Part shown: positions 39,568 through 46,969 of the stretch, in pieces
How the letters are laid out: every line of letters starts with the position of its first letter
How positions within the stretch are numbered: position 1 is the first letter of the stretch
Assembly (NCBI RefSeq): GCF_005877885.1
Contig: NZ_VCHY01000011.1
Location: 102,153 to 166,152, forward strand
Length of the DNA: 64,000 nt
From: Labilibacter sediminis
Lineage (GTDB): Bacteria; Bacteroidota; Bacteroidia; Bacteroidales; Marinilabiliaceae
Reading direction: 5' to 3'
Made by a program: the position numbers and the translations under genes
The notes under the pieces: generated by a model
What the model was told of the DNA's origin: nothing
Seen by the model: the letters and a program-made list of their open reading frames with translations, nothing else
The model's database searches: none

Positions 39568-40695
39568 ATGCACCAAGCTCCTCATATTATAGATACCACA
39601 CTGCGCGATGGAGAGCAAGCTCCCGGTGTAGTATTTTCCTTAGATGATAAATTAAAGATAGCTTCGTTGCTTGATGAAGCTGGTGTGCCTGAATTGGAAA
39701 TTGGCACTCCCGCCATATCCACTACAGAGGAGGAAGAGATAAAAACGCTGATTCAACAAGGTTTTCGTTTTGAGTCAACATGTTGGGCTCGCGCTTGTAT
39801 GAATGATTTGCATGCTGCAGAGCGCACCGGTGTTTCGCGCATAAATATCTCTTTTCCTACTTCAGCAATTCATCTTACTTCTTTGGGAAAGGGTCGTTCG
39901 TGGTTAATGAAAACGCTACATACTATTGTAAAGGAAGCCAAGTCACGATTCGATTATGTGTCGGTGGGTGCACAGGATGCATCTCGTACCCAGTCTGAGT
40001 GGCTCAATGAGTTTGTGATGGAGGCTGCATCTTTGGGAATAAATCGTATTCGCCTGGCCGATACAGTGGGTATTATGAATCCAATGTCGGTGCAATCCCT
40101 TTTTGCTGATTATAGGAACAAACTTGATGGTATAGAACTGGAGTTTCATGCACATAATGATTTGGGCATGGCCACCGCCAATACCATAGCAGCCTTTGCT
40201 GCAGGAGCTAGTGCTGCATCGCTTACAGTAAATGGTTTGGGAGAACGTGCCGGAAATGCTGCTCTTGAAGAAGTTGTGGCAGGTTTATTTTATTCTTCAG
40301 CAAACCCTACTGGTATTAATCTTGAAACATGTGCATCCTTGTGTCAGTTTGTAGAAGAAGCATCCGGGCGAAAAAATGCCTTATCTAAACCTATTATGGG
40401 TGAAAAAGTATTTAGTCATGAGTCGGGTATTCATTGCAATAGTTTGCTTAAGGATCCAATGAGCTATACACCATTTAACCCGACCGATATTGGCAAAACG
40501 AATCAGTTTATTCTAGGAAAACATTCAGGCATGGCTGCCCTTATTGATGCTTTATCTTCGATGGGTATTGTGCTTGATGATGTTAAAAACAGAAAACTTT
40601 TAGAGGCCGTAAAGAGGGTGTCTTCAGCGCAAAAAAGAGAACTTTTAAGGAGTGATGTGCTAGTTTTGTATAAGGAATTGTGTGGAGTGAATTAA
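39568..40695 (+). CDS. nifV: Homocitrate synthase
   Basis: The 375-residue protein starts [18 protein letters not shown] and contains the metal-binding [30 protein letters not shown] and [19 protein letters not shown], matching the DRE-TIM family and NifV in length. It condenses acetyl-CoA and 2-oxoglutarate to homocitrate, the organic ligand of FeMo-cofactor. The nif context supports NifV over isopropylmalate synthase. It is the last gene of the plus-strand nif run. Confidence 0.94.
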   Translation: MHQAPHIIDTTLRDGEQAPGVVFSLDDKLKIASLLDEAGVPELEIGTPAISTTEEEEIKTLIQQGFRFESTCWARACMNDLHAAERTGVSRINISFPTSAIHLTSLGKGRSWLMKTLHTIVKEAKSRFDYVSVGAQDASRTQSEWLNEFVMEAASLGINRIRLADTVGIMNPMSVQSLFADYRNKLDGIELEFHAHNDLGMATANTIAAFAAGASAASLTVNGLGERAGNAALEEVVAGLFYSSANPTGINLETCASLCQFVEEASGRKNALSKPIMGEKVFSHESGIHCNSLLKDPMSYTPFNPTDIGKTNQFILGKHSGMAALIDALSSMGIVLDDVKNRKLLEAVKRVSSAQKRELLRSDVLVLYKELCGVN

Positions 40696-40716
40696 TGAGA
40701 AAGATACAAAGTGCTC

Positions 40717-40750
40717 AGTCCTCAGTATTTAGGTGCTTTTACTGCGGACT
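40717..40750. terminator. Hairpin between convergent nifV and a minus-strand gene
   Basis: AGTCCTCAGTA pairs with TACTGCGGACT (one mismatch) around a 12-base loop. The T run is poor on both strands, so termination strength is uncertain. Confidence 0.4.
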
Positions 40751-40767
40751 TTACACTTCGTACTATT

Positions 40768-41154
40768 TTAGGTACAGATACCATGGGCAAGGTCTTTTAT
40801 TTCCAGGATGGCTCCATGCAAGTCACTAATATCCTCCTCAGAGGGTTGTAATATCGTATACTTGTCAAGAGAACAAATATCCTGTATGCATTCGTATTTT
40901 AAAATCCGTTTCTTCAACTCCTGATCAAAAGGCATCACTCGTTCTATTCCGTATATCAAGTCGGTATAGGTATGGTTGTCAGGTAGGTTATCTTTATAGT
41001 CGAGAATGGCCATCACGTAACTTTCAAACCCCATGGATAATAAATTGTAGCGTATGTCTGTCCCAAATTTGCTAATTTTGCCAGGTGCAGGCATCGACTT
41101 CATGTATTCATCACCATCCTTAAGCCATTTTTTCCAATTGTTGTTAGATAGCAT
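40768..41154 (-). CDS. Hypothetical protein beside nif genes, 128 residues
   Basis: I do not recognise this soluble, acidic protein. It starts MLSNNNWKKWLKDGDEYMKS and contains FGTDIRYNLLSMGFESYVMAILDYKDNLPDNHTYTDL, with several aromatic residues and two cysteines in ECIQDICSL plus one near the C-terminus. Helical content appears high. It is cotranscribed with the NifX-like gene upstream (60-bp gap) and convergent with nifV. Position suggests an accessory role in nitrogen fixation; no function is asserted. Confidence 0.6.
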   Translation of the reverse strand: MLSNNNWKKWLKDGDEYMKSMPAPGKISKFGTDIRYNLLSMGFESYVMAILDYKDNLPDNHTYTDLIYGIERVMPFDQELKKRILKYECIQDICSLDKYTILQPSEEDISDLHGAILEIKDLAHGICT

Positions 41155-41214
41155 AGTTTTGTTTTTGAATAATTTGTAACCAGTGTAAAATTTAGATGAA
41201 GGGATGCACTTTGC

Positions 41215-41610
41215 TTATGAACATTCTGAGCTGCATTTTGAGCAGGCACCCATGCAATCATCCTGAACAACAGTATCCATGGCGGTAAAATACTTTAACT
41301 GATTGCTTTTTAATAAATGAATGTTTTTTGATGCACTGCCTTCTGCAGCTTTGTATATTAGCATGCCCATTTCTAAACAAAGGCTAAAGGTTAAAAGCGG
41401 CATGTTAGAAGTAATGATTGTATCTACCCCTTTAGACTTTAGTTGTACAATAAGGTTTCCAATATTACTGCCGTCATAGGCATCTAATATTTCCTTATTA
41501 TAGGTATTCGTTATTGAATCATAAATACATCCAAAATCAGCTCCCAATAAAGCCTTTACTTCGTTCTGATCTGTACTAATGTTTCCAGTAAATGACATAA
41601 AAACTTTCAT
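41215..41610 (-). CDS. NifX/NafY-like protein with Cys-rich C-terminal tail
   Basis: The 131-residue protein follows the pattern of the dinitrogenase iron-molybdenum cofactor-binding family: GADFGCIYDSITNTYNKEILD, then GSNIGNLIVQLKSKGVDTIITSNMPLLTFSLCLEMGMLIYKA. The tail ends DDCMGACSKCSSECS, four cysteines spaced CX3CX2CX3C, which could bind a cluster or free metal. A similar Cys-rich tail ends NifB here. A role in carrying or storing NifB-co or FeMo-co is inferred from the fold and location. A TTACA-N4-TGTAA palindrome lies about 150 bp upstream. Confidence 0.7.
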   Translation of the reverse strand: MKVFMSFTGNISTDQNEVKALLGADFGCIYDSITNTYNKEILDAYDGSNIGNLIVQLKSKGVDTIITSNMPLLTFSLCLEMGMLIYKAAEGSASKNIHLLKSNQLKYFTAMDTVVQDDCMGACSKCSSECS

Positions 41611-41640
41611 AATTATCTGTTTTAATTTCCAAAGTATTAG

Positions 41641-41672
41641 CCTGAACTCTTTAGTTTTAATCGAATTCAGGT
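41641..41672. repeat. Remnant end of repeat family C
   Basis: CCTGAACTC...GAATTCAGG is an inverted pair, and the stretch CTTTAGTTTTAATCGAATTC closely matches the right end of the element at 14670-14931. It may be a solo end left by deletion. Confidence 0.5.
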
Positions 41673-41762
41673 TATTAACGAATTGTGGGTAACCAAAAGA
41701 AATGCCAAGCTGTCTTATGTGTTGCTAACCTATGAGTTGTGTTTTTTTGTGAGGCAGAAATA

Positions 41763-41776
41763 TTACATTATTGTAA
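41763..41776. promoter_or_regulatory. TTACA-N4-TGTAA palindrome, upstream of the NifX-like gene
   Basis: TTACATTATTGTAA has perfect 5-bp arms. A degraded second copy (TTACATAAATGCAT) follows at 41793-41806. It lies about 150 bp upstream of the minus-strand NifX-like gene and shares its form with sites near nifH, the Nif11-like gene and the mod operon. Confidence 0.5.
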
Positions 41777-42028
41777 CAATATGAGCAGGGATATTACATA
41801 AATGCATAAAAGCAGTTGAACTCTACAGCAAATACATATTTGTTAGATTAATTTTCAGAAGTGTTCTGTTATAGTTTCGAGGAATATATGAATTCATTTA
41901 TTAGTACCATTTTTTTAATAATTGTTGGTTGTATAAAGATGAGTGATGTAGTATAAGTGTTTAATATATATCAGGTTATTCGTGTGTGTGGGAGGTGATG
42001 ATGATTTGTAGATAAGGTAAGTGTTAAA

Positions 42029-42194
42029 CCCGCGTTATGCATTAGAAAATCTACTACGCATTGAAACTGCTTCAAAATAAGACACTTCGTTGCATTACGT
42101 CAGCTCACCAGAACGATGCTATGCCTCGCTCCCGAAATACCTTGTTTTATTGCTCTTTCAATGCTCGTCACAAAGTTCTAATACATAATCCGGG
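42029..42194. mobile_element. MITE-like element, family B (166 bp)
   Basis: It starts CCCGCGTTATGCATTAG and ends TAATACATAATCCGGG, flanked by identical TTAAA at 42024-42028 and 42195-42199. The interior is diverged but keeps the CACCAGAACGATGCTATGCC core. It sits in an 846-bp spacer between divergent nif-associated genes. Apart from the listed palindromes and family C remnant, nothing else was seen in that spacer. Confidence 0.8.
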
Positions 42195-42430
42195 TTAAAA
42201 GGAAATATCTCTTGGGTGAGTTGCATATTGATATTATATGGACCACAATGATAAGTTTTCTAAATCCGTTTATTCGGCATCTGATACCATTGTCCTTTTT
42301 TTGGTATGGCAATTGATTTATACTTAAATGTTATGAGAGGGAAGTATCTGAAAGTCTTAAATTAATTCAACTTTATGCAAATATCATCTCTCATAATTCT
42401 TCAATAATGTAGGAAATAGTAATTGTTTAT

Positions 42431-42444
42431 TTACAATAATGTAA
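42431..42444. promoter_or_regulatory. TTACA-N4-TGTAA palindrome at the Nif11-like gene
   Basis: TTACAATAATGTAA has perfect 5-bp arms and ends 12 bases before the start codon. A protein bound here would block transcription start or ribosome access, suggesting repression at this site if it is an operator. Confidence 0.5.
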
Positions 42445-42456
42445 AACTAAAAGCTT

Positions 42457-42708
42457 ATGTCGATCGGAAATGCAATGAAATTTATCAAAAAGGTGGATAA
42501 TGATGCTTCCTTTAGGAAATCACTTTATCAACTACAAGGCTGGGATGGGTTAAGCGTTTTTTTAAGCTCAGAGGATTTGACCTATTCGGAAGGAGAGTTT
42601 GAGGAAGCTTTTAATCACCTGCACACTCAATGTCAGGAAGCAGAAGATGCGGATCGACTTTATAATGTGCGAAATCTAGTGAATCTAATTATTAATGCTA
42701 CTAAATAA
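42457..42708 (+). CDS. Nif11-like protein
   Basis: The 83-residue protein begins MSIGNAMKFIKKVDNDASFRKSLYQL, the form of the Nif11 domain (MS-x-x-x-A-x-x-F-x-x-K-v-x-x-D-x-x-x-R-x-x-L), followed by a short acidic helical part. Nif11 proteins occur in nif clusters with unknown role and, in other genomes, as leader peptides of modified peptides. The nif context and the lack of a double-Gly leader motif or maturation enzyme support the nif role. Its partner gene starts 6 bases after its stop codon. Confidence 0.72.
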   Translation: MSIGNAMKFIKKVDNDASFRKSLYQLQGWDGLSVFLSSEDLTYSEGEFEEAFNHLHTQCQEAEDADRLYNVRNLVNLIINATK

Positions 42709-42714
42709 AAAGCT

Positions 42715-43029
42715 ATGAAACAAGTATCGTATCGTCCGCTAACGCCAGTAAAAGAAATGATTGAAGAGTTGGGTTTCACTATTTCTTATCCTTTCGATGA
42801 TTTAATTTTTATAGATAGTAATGCCTTTCTTGTTCAGTTTCATGAGAGTAAGGAGAATACAATTGGTATTTATTTTAACCATGAATTAGAAAGTAGTATG
42901 GAACCTGACTTGCGCCAAAGTATTGGAGATATTGCCAATAAAAAAGGGATTCAGATTGAGATGAAAGGTAAATTTTCTTTGTCTCCCAAAGAAGAGGTTG
43001 AAGGAGAGCTGGAAATTACATTTATGTAA
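42715..43029 (+). CDS. Hypothetical protein cotranscribed with the Nif11-like gene
   Basis: This 104-residue soluble protein is not one I recognise. It reads as a small alpha/beta domain (VKEMIEELGFTISYPFDDLIFIDSNAFLVQF, then IGIYFNHELE and IQIEMKGKFSLSPKEEVEGELEITF). The 6-bp gap to the Nif11-like gene implies one transcript. Its last codons and stop form another TTACA-N4-TGTAA palindrome. The next gene (modC) is convergent, 9 bases away. Confidence 0.62.
   Translation: MKQVSYRPLTPVKEMIEELGFTISYPFDDLIFIDSNAFLVQFHESKENTIGIYFNHELESSMEPDLRQSIGDIANKKGIQIEMKGKFSLSPKEEVEGELEITFM
43016..43029. promoter_or_regulatory. TTACA-N4-TGTAA palindrome at a gene end
   Basis: TTACATTTATGTAA has perfect 5-bp arms but overlaps the final codons of the 42715 gene, between convergent genes. 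It is listed for completeness: it is not at a promoter, so either it is chance or the motif has another use. Confidence 0.3.
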
Positions 43030-43038
43030 GACATTAAT

Positions 43039-44151
43039 TTATTCATATATGTGAACCACTTCAATGGCTTGAGATTTAATATAGCAATACACTGTATCGC
43101 CAATACTTATTTTTAGTTTTTTAATGGAGGAGCGAGTAATTTCAGAGATCAACTTAAATCCACAATCGATAAATACAAATGTGGCTTCATCGGTTTCCTT
43201 GATGCCGGTGACGAGTCCTTTAAGCTGGTTCTGGATTGAAATGCTGGAAATTTGCTCTCGTCCTAGAGCAATGTCATCAGGGTGAATGCAAATCCGCACT
43301 CGTTGTCCTTCGTTAATTATATTGTTTTGAAGTTTTCTTTTGTGGGTTAAAAGTAACGCATTGTCAGCGTCAATGCTTGGCTTACATGATGCTAAACCAT
43401 CTGTATTCGAAACTTTACAATAAATGGCATCTATAATATTTAAAAAGCGCTTGTGGCTTATAATTTCAGATACCTCACCCTTTTCTGCAATTTGTAAATA
43501 ATTATCTGAATCTTGAATACAACCATTCTTTACAATCAATAACTGATTGGTGAGTTTTAGAACATCCTCTAAATCGTGACTGATAATAAGCAGAGGCACT
43601 TTAAATTCATCGTTTATTTTTAGTAGGTATGATATAATTTGCTTGCGTTTTTGTCTGTCGAGATTAGAAAAAGGCTCATCCAATAAAAGTAGTTTGGGCT
43701 GAGACAATAAAGTGCGACCTATGGCTACACGTTGTCTTTCGCCTCCAGAGAGTTCTGATGGTTTTTTGTTTAACAAGCTCTCAATCTCCAGAAGAGATAC
43801 TATCTTGTTAAAACTTACATACTCTTGTCTGCCATTTAAGTATTGTTGGCTATAGCATAAGTTTTTATGAATATTAAGATGAGGGAATAGGTAATTATCC
43901 TGAAAAACGATGCCTAATTGACGTTTGTTTACCGGGACTGAAATTTGTTTTCGATCATCAAATAATGTGGTTTTATTAAAAGTAATAGATCCACTTTGTG
44001 GTTTTTCTAGTCCGGCAATTAAATTGATCAAGGTTGTTTTACCAGCTCCGGAAGGACCATATATGGCGGTAATCGGATGATTGATTTCAACGTTATAATT
44101 GAAAAGAGTTCTGCCAAGTTTGTGCTTAATGTTTGTGAGTTTCAGGTGCAT
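43039..44151 (-). CDS. modC: Molybdate ABC transporter ATPase
   Basis: The 370-residue protein has Walker A GPSGAGKTT near residues 34-42, signature LSGGERQRVAIGR near 130, Walker B LLLLDEPFSNLD and the His switch LIISHD. The C-terminal half carries an IHPDDIALGRE start and one or two TOBE-type oxyanion-binding segments (LKGLVTGIKETDEATFVFIDCG), typical of ModC. It energises molybdate import. It lies 12 bases after modB in one operon. Confidence 0.93.
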   Translation of the reverse strand: MHLKLTNIKHKLGRTLFNYNVEINHPITAIYGPSGAGKTTLINLIAGLEKPQSGSITFNKTTLFDDRKQISVPVNKRQLGIVFQDNYLFPHLNIHKNLCYSQQYLNGRQEYVSFNKIVSLLEIESLLNKKPSELSGGERQRVAIGRTLLSQPKLLLLDEPFSNLDRQKRKQIISYLLKINDEFKVPLLIISHDLEDVLKLTNQLLIVKNGCIQDSDNYLQIAEKGEVSEIISHKRFLNIIDAIYCKVSNTDGLASCKPSIDADNALLLTHKRKLQNNIINEGQRVRICIHPDDIALGREQISSISIQNQLKGLVTGIKETDEATFVFIDCGFKLISEITRSSIKKLKISIGDTVYCYIKSQAIEVVHIYE

Positions 44152-44163
44152 GTGCCAAGCCTT

Positions 44164-44841
44164 TTATTTGATTAAATATTTCCGTTTGTTTTTAAGATAT
44201 TCTGAAGCCATAATTGCCCCTAATGATATAAGTAAAGAAACTGCTACGAGTCGTGTGACAACCATTTCGTTACCCGGTATTTGCATGTTTGAATATACCA
44301 TTAGAGAGATGGTTTGCGTTTGCCCGGAGATATTTCCGGCAAGGGTTATTGTAGCACCAAATTCGCCCAAACTACGCGCAAATGATAAAATCATTCCACT
44401 CACAACACCTGGTAAAGCCATAGGTAAAGTCACTCTGAAAAAGGTGTTCATTTTTGATGCTCCAAGAGTGTAGGAGGCTTTTTCGTATACAGGGTCTACC
44501 AATTCAAATGCTGAGCGTATGGTGCGAACAGCCAAGGGTAATGAAACCACTACTGAAGCAATTACCAATGCCACAAAATTAAATACTAATTCTATATTGA
44601 TCTGATTAAGCCAATGACCGATGAATCCGTTTTTACCCAATAAGAGCAATAAAAGGTATCCGGTAACAACCGGAGGAGCTACAAGGGGTAGGGCTATAAT
44701 GCCTTCAAGTATATGTTTGCCGGGTATGTTTTTTCGTGCCAATATCCAACCTAGCCCTATTGATATAGGTAATGAAATTACAGTACTCACTAATGCAACT
44801 TTTACTGTAAGCCATATGATTTGAATTTCTTCTATGCTCAA
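44164..44841 (-). CDS. modB: Molybdate ABC transporter permease
   Basis: The 225-residue protein has five membrane segments and the EAA loop (YEKASYTLGASKMNTFFRVTLPMALPGVVSGMILSFARSLGEFGATI) that contacts ModC. The end LGEFGATITLAGNISGQTQTISLMVY is characteristic of ModB. It is located between modA and modC with 11-12 bp gaps on each side. Confidence 0.94.
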   Translation of the reverse strand: MSIEEIQIIWLTVKVALVSTVISLPISIGLGWILARKNIPGKHILEGIIALPLVAPPVVTGYLLLLLLGKNGFIGHWLNQINIELVFNFVALVIASVVVSLPLAVRTIRSAFELVDPVYEKASYTLGASKMNTFFRVTLPMALPGVVSGMILSFARSLGEFGATITLAGNISGQTQTISLMVYSNMQIPGNEMVVTRLVAVSLLISLGAIMASEYLKNKRKYLIK

Positions 44842-44852
44842 AATATTGTCTT

Positions 44853-45725
44853 TTACAAATTGTTTGTATTTAGTTTTTGTGTGTTTAGTGCCAATGGGTA
44901 AGTTTCGTTTTGAAAGTTGGAATTATTCATCAGGATGGGGCCAAATCCTTTTCCTGCTAAAATATGCGCTGATTTCTTGTTCTTAAAACAATCAAATAAA
45001 TCACTAGAATGAGGATTGCTGTTTTTTAATGTAGCGATATAAAAATGTATGGGGGGATGAAGCGAAGCGGGTATTGTGGAAACAATTTTTACTTTTTTTG
45101 ATTGAATGGCTTCGGTGTAGTACACAATGCCCCAATCGCATTCCTTAAGCGCAACCAAATGTAATACGGAGCTTACGTCTTTCGCCAACACCATATTGGG
45201 TATTAATGGACTAAACCAACCCAAAGAGTCGAGAATAGTTTTTGAGTATAAACCAACAGGTACATGCGCAGGATCTCCAATGGCGATTTTATTTTGAATA
45301 GTGCTTGTGATATCAAAAAGAGAGTCGTATTGGATACTAAAGTCGGGCTTATCTATAGATGTAATTACTACCAACTGGTTGCTGGCGAGAGGAGTGAGTA
45401 TGGAGTCGAGAAGCATGTTTTCAGAATTCAGGTATTCCATCCACTTTTTGTTAGCCGATATATAAATGTCAGCCTCAGCCCCAGCGCTTATCTGGCGAGC
45501 TAAAGTTCCTGATGAAGCATAATTTCTTTGGATGGTTATATTCTTCTCTTTTTCAAATCGGTTACAAAGGATTTCAGCGGGTATTCGAAAGCCTGCTGCA
45601 GCATATATTTTCACTGCATTAGATTGTTGGTTTTTACAGCTGCTACATATTAGCAAGAGTGATAGGGTTACGCCCATGCAAACGGGATGTAATGTTACTT
45701 TTATTATAGTTCTTAAATTGACCAT
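44853..45725 (-). CDS. modA: Molybdate-binding lipoprotein
   Basis: The 290-residue protein has a lipoprotein signal ending LLLICSSC; an internal ATG 16 codons in (45677) would give a more typical signal length and is the alternative start. The mature part has KIYAAAGFRIPAEILCNRFEKE, NYASSGTLARQISAGAEADIYISANKKWMEYL and a SNQLVVIT segment, the standard ModA pattern. It captures molybdate outside the inner membrane for ModBC. An inactivated porin gene precedes it in the operon by 32 bases. Confidence 0.92.
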   Translation of the reverse strand: MVNLRTIIKVTLHPVCMGVTLSLLLICSSCKNQQSNAVKIYAAAGFRIPAEILCNRFEKEKNITIQRNYASSGTLARQISAGAEADIYISANKKWMEYLNSENMLLDSILTPLASNQLVVITSIDKPDFSIQYDSLFDITSTIQNKIAIGDPAHVPVGLYSKTILDSLGWFSPLIPNMVLAKDVSSVLHLVALKECDWGIVYYTEAIQSKKVKIVSTIPASLHPPIHFYIATLKNSNPHSSDLFDCFKNKKSAHILAGKGFGPILMNNSNFQNETYPLALNTQKLNTNNL

Positions 45726-45737
45726 GATGTTTGTTTT

Positions 45738-46219
45738 TTAAAGTTTGAATAGCATATTCATACCTGCAAAATTTGCACTGCTATTGGATACATTTCCTTC
45801 GTGATAGACGTAATGACATTTTCAGAATTATTAAGCAGGTGAAGAGTTATATAAGCTGTCCAAATGCCAATTGCGCCGTTACTCATTTTTTGCGGATGCT
45901 CACCCAATCGGTCGGCATCCAAAGTTAAATTGTAACTGAAAAATTTATAGGGTTTTCCACATGTACCAAATCTAAAACGACGTAAGAAGAGATTGTTCCC
46001 TGTAAAACAGGCTACGGTTCCTTTGTTTTTGTTCAATGAATAAACAGACCACGGTTCAATAACGACAATAGGGCTAAATGATTTTTTTAGGCCTGAAGTC
46101 AGGAATTGTAAGGTTGAGGCATCATTTTCTTGTGCTTCAATATTAATATTTTGAAGAATATATAGCGAAAAATATAGAAGTAACTTGGTTCTTAGTGATT
46201 TTGACTCCATGGCACACAT
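45738..46219 (-). pseudogene. Remnant of an outer-membrane porin gene heading the mod operon
   Basis: The first frame encodes a signal peptide and the start of a phosphate-selective-porin-like protein (FLRRFRFGTCGKPYKFFSYNLTLDADRLGEHP, then GAIGIWTAYITLHLLNNSEN). It then runs into unrelated residues and stops at 45758. In a different frame the same DNA continues HYVYHEGNVSNSSANFAGMNMLFKL with a stop at 45738, a typical barrel C-terminus. The two ends of a ~400-residue porin thus appear joined by a large internal deletion with a frameshift. The family call is by pattern. It probably once served oxyanion entry alongside ModABC. Confidence 0.6.
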
Positions 46220-46312
46220 CTTTATAACTCTTCAATATACTCTGCATAGTTTGTGCCTGTGTGTGTAATTGGTTGATACGTTAATGATTGAGCTAGGGGC
46301 ATTAATTTGAAA

Positions 46313-46330
46313 TCTTACATTTATGTAAGA
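46313..46330. promoter_or_regulatory. 18-bp palindrome upstream of the porin-modABC operon
   Basis: TCTTACATTTATGTAAGA is a perfect palindrome with an ATTT/TTTA centre and contains TTACA-N4-TGTAA. It lies about 95 bases before the first gene of the mod transcript. It is the longest of the five copies in the nif/mod region and a good operator candidate. Confidence 0.6.
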
Positions 46331-46455
46331 TGAGTCTTATGAAGATTACTTTATGGTGAGATGCTAAATATTTATCGAATAAAATAGTATTAATTTTTGT
46401 GCAAGAGGGTTATTTTTAAGGTGCTTTTAGTTTTCTTCGAAATATTTACATTTTT

Positions 46456-46898
46456 CATTAGAGGAAGAAGGAAAGAGTCCGTTCGTATTAGATTCTAAAC
46501 CTCCTAAGTGTGATTTATTCCAATCGTTCCTTAAAGGAAAAGTGCATTATACTTCATTATTAAACCCGGATTATGTGTTAGAACATCGTAATGAGGAATG
46601 AAAGTACAAACAATCAAGGACTTGTTGAGACGACTCATAGCACCGCTATGGTGAGTTGAAACAAGTTAGTTTACGGTTTGATTGGCAGTAGTTTCATTAC
46701 GTAATAGGTTTTCTAACGGATATTGCGGGTTAAAAGCATTCAAGGAAGAAGCAACAGAATTGTTTGAAGCTTCTGAAGAAAATGCTACATGGCGTTATAA
46801 CGTCTACAAGCGTTTAGCTGATATAAATTATGAAGAAGTGAAGTAATTCATTTTCTCCTATCATATAATGAAAGGCGTCCAAATGGACGCCTTTTTTT
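46456..46898 (+). pseudogene. Decayed duplicate of the nifJ 3' end, interrupted by a MITE
   Basis: From GGAAGAAGGAAAG to the terminator, this segment matches the last ~210 coding bases of nifJ (26632-26841) plus its terminator. It has many substitutions (TGGGAC to TGTGAT, AATGG to AACGT) and a 165-bp MITE inserted within it. Upstream coding sequence is absent. It is the tail of a lost second pyruvate:ferredoxin oxidoreductase gene or of a duplication. Its hairpin may now help end transcription of the convergent symporter gene. Confidence 0.88.
46565..46729. mobile_element. MITE-like element, family B (165 bp), with proven empty site
   Basis: It starts CCCGGATTATGTGTTAG and ends CTAACGGATATTGCGGG, flanked by TTAAA at 46560-46564 and 46730-46734. 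The intact nifJ reads TTCATTATTAAAAGCATTCC at the equivalent place with one TTAAA, so the element inserted there and duplicated 5 bp. The interior has the same ATAGCACCGCTATGGTGAG palindrome as the 13742 copy. Confidence 0.88.
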
Positions 46899-46969
46899 CT
46901 TCTATACTGGTTTTAAAGATTATTCAAACTCCAAATAAAAGCAGTAGTACTTTCTACAACTAACTAAGG

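Noticed and set aside
42457..42708. Nif11-type leader of a modified peptide (RiPP)
   Set aside because: There is no double-Gly cleavage site, core peptide or modifying enzyme, and the neighbours are nif and mod genes.
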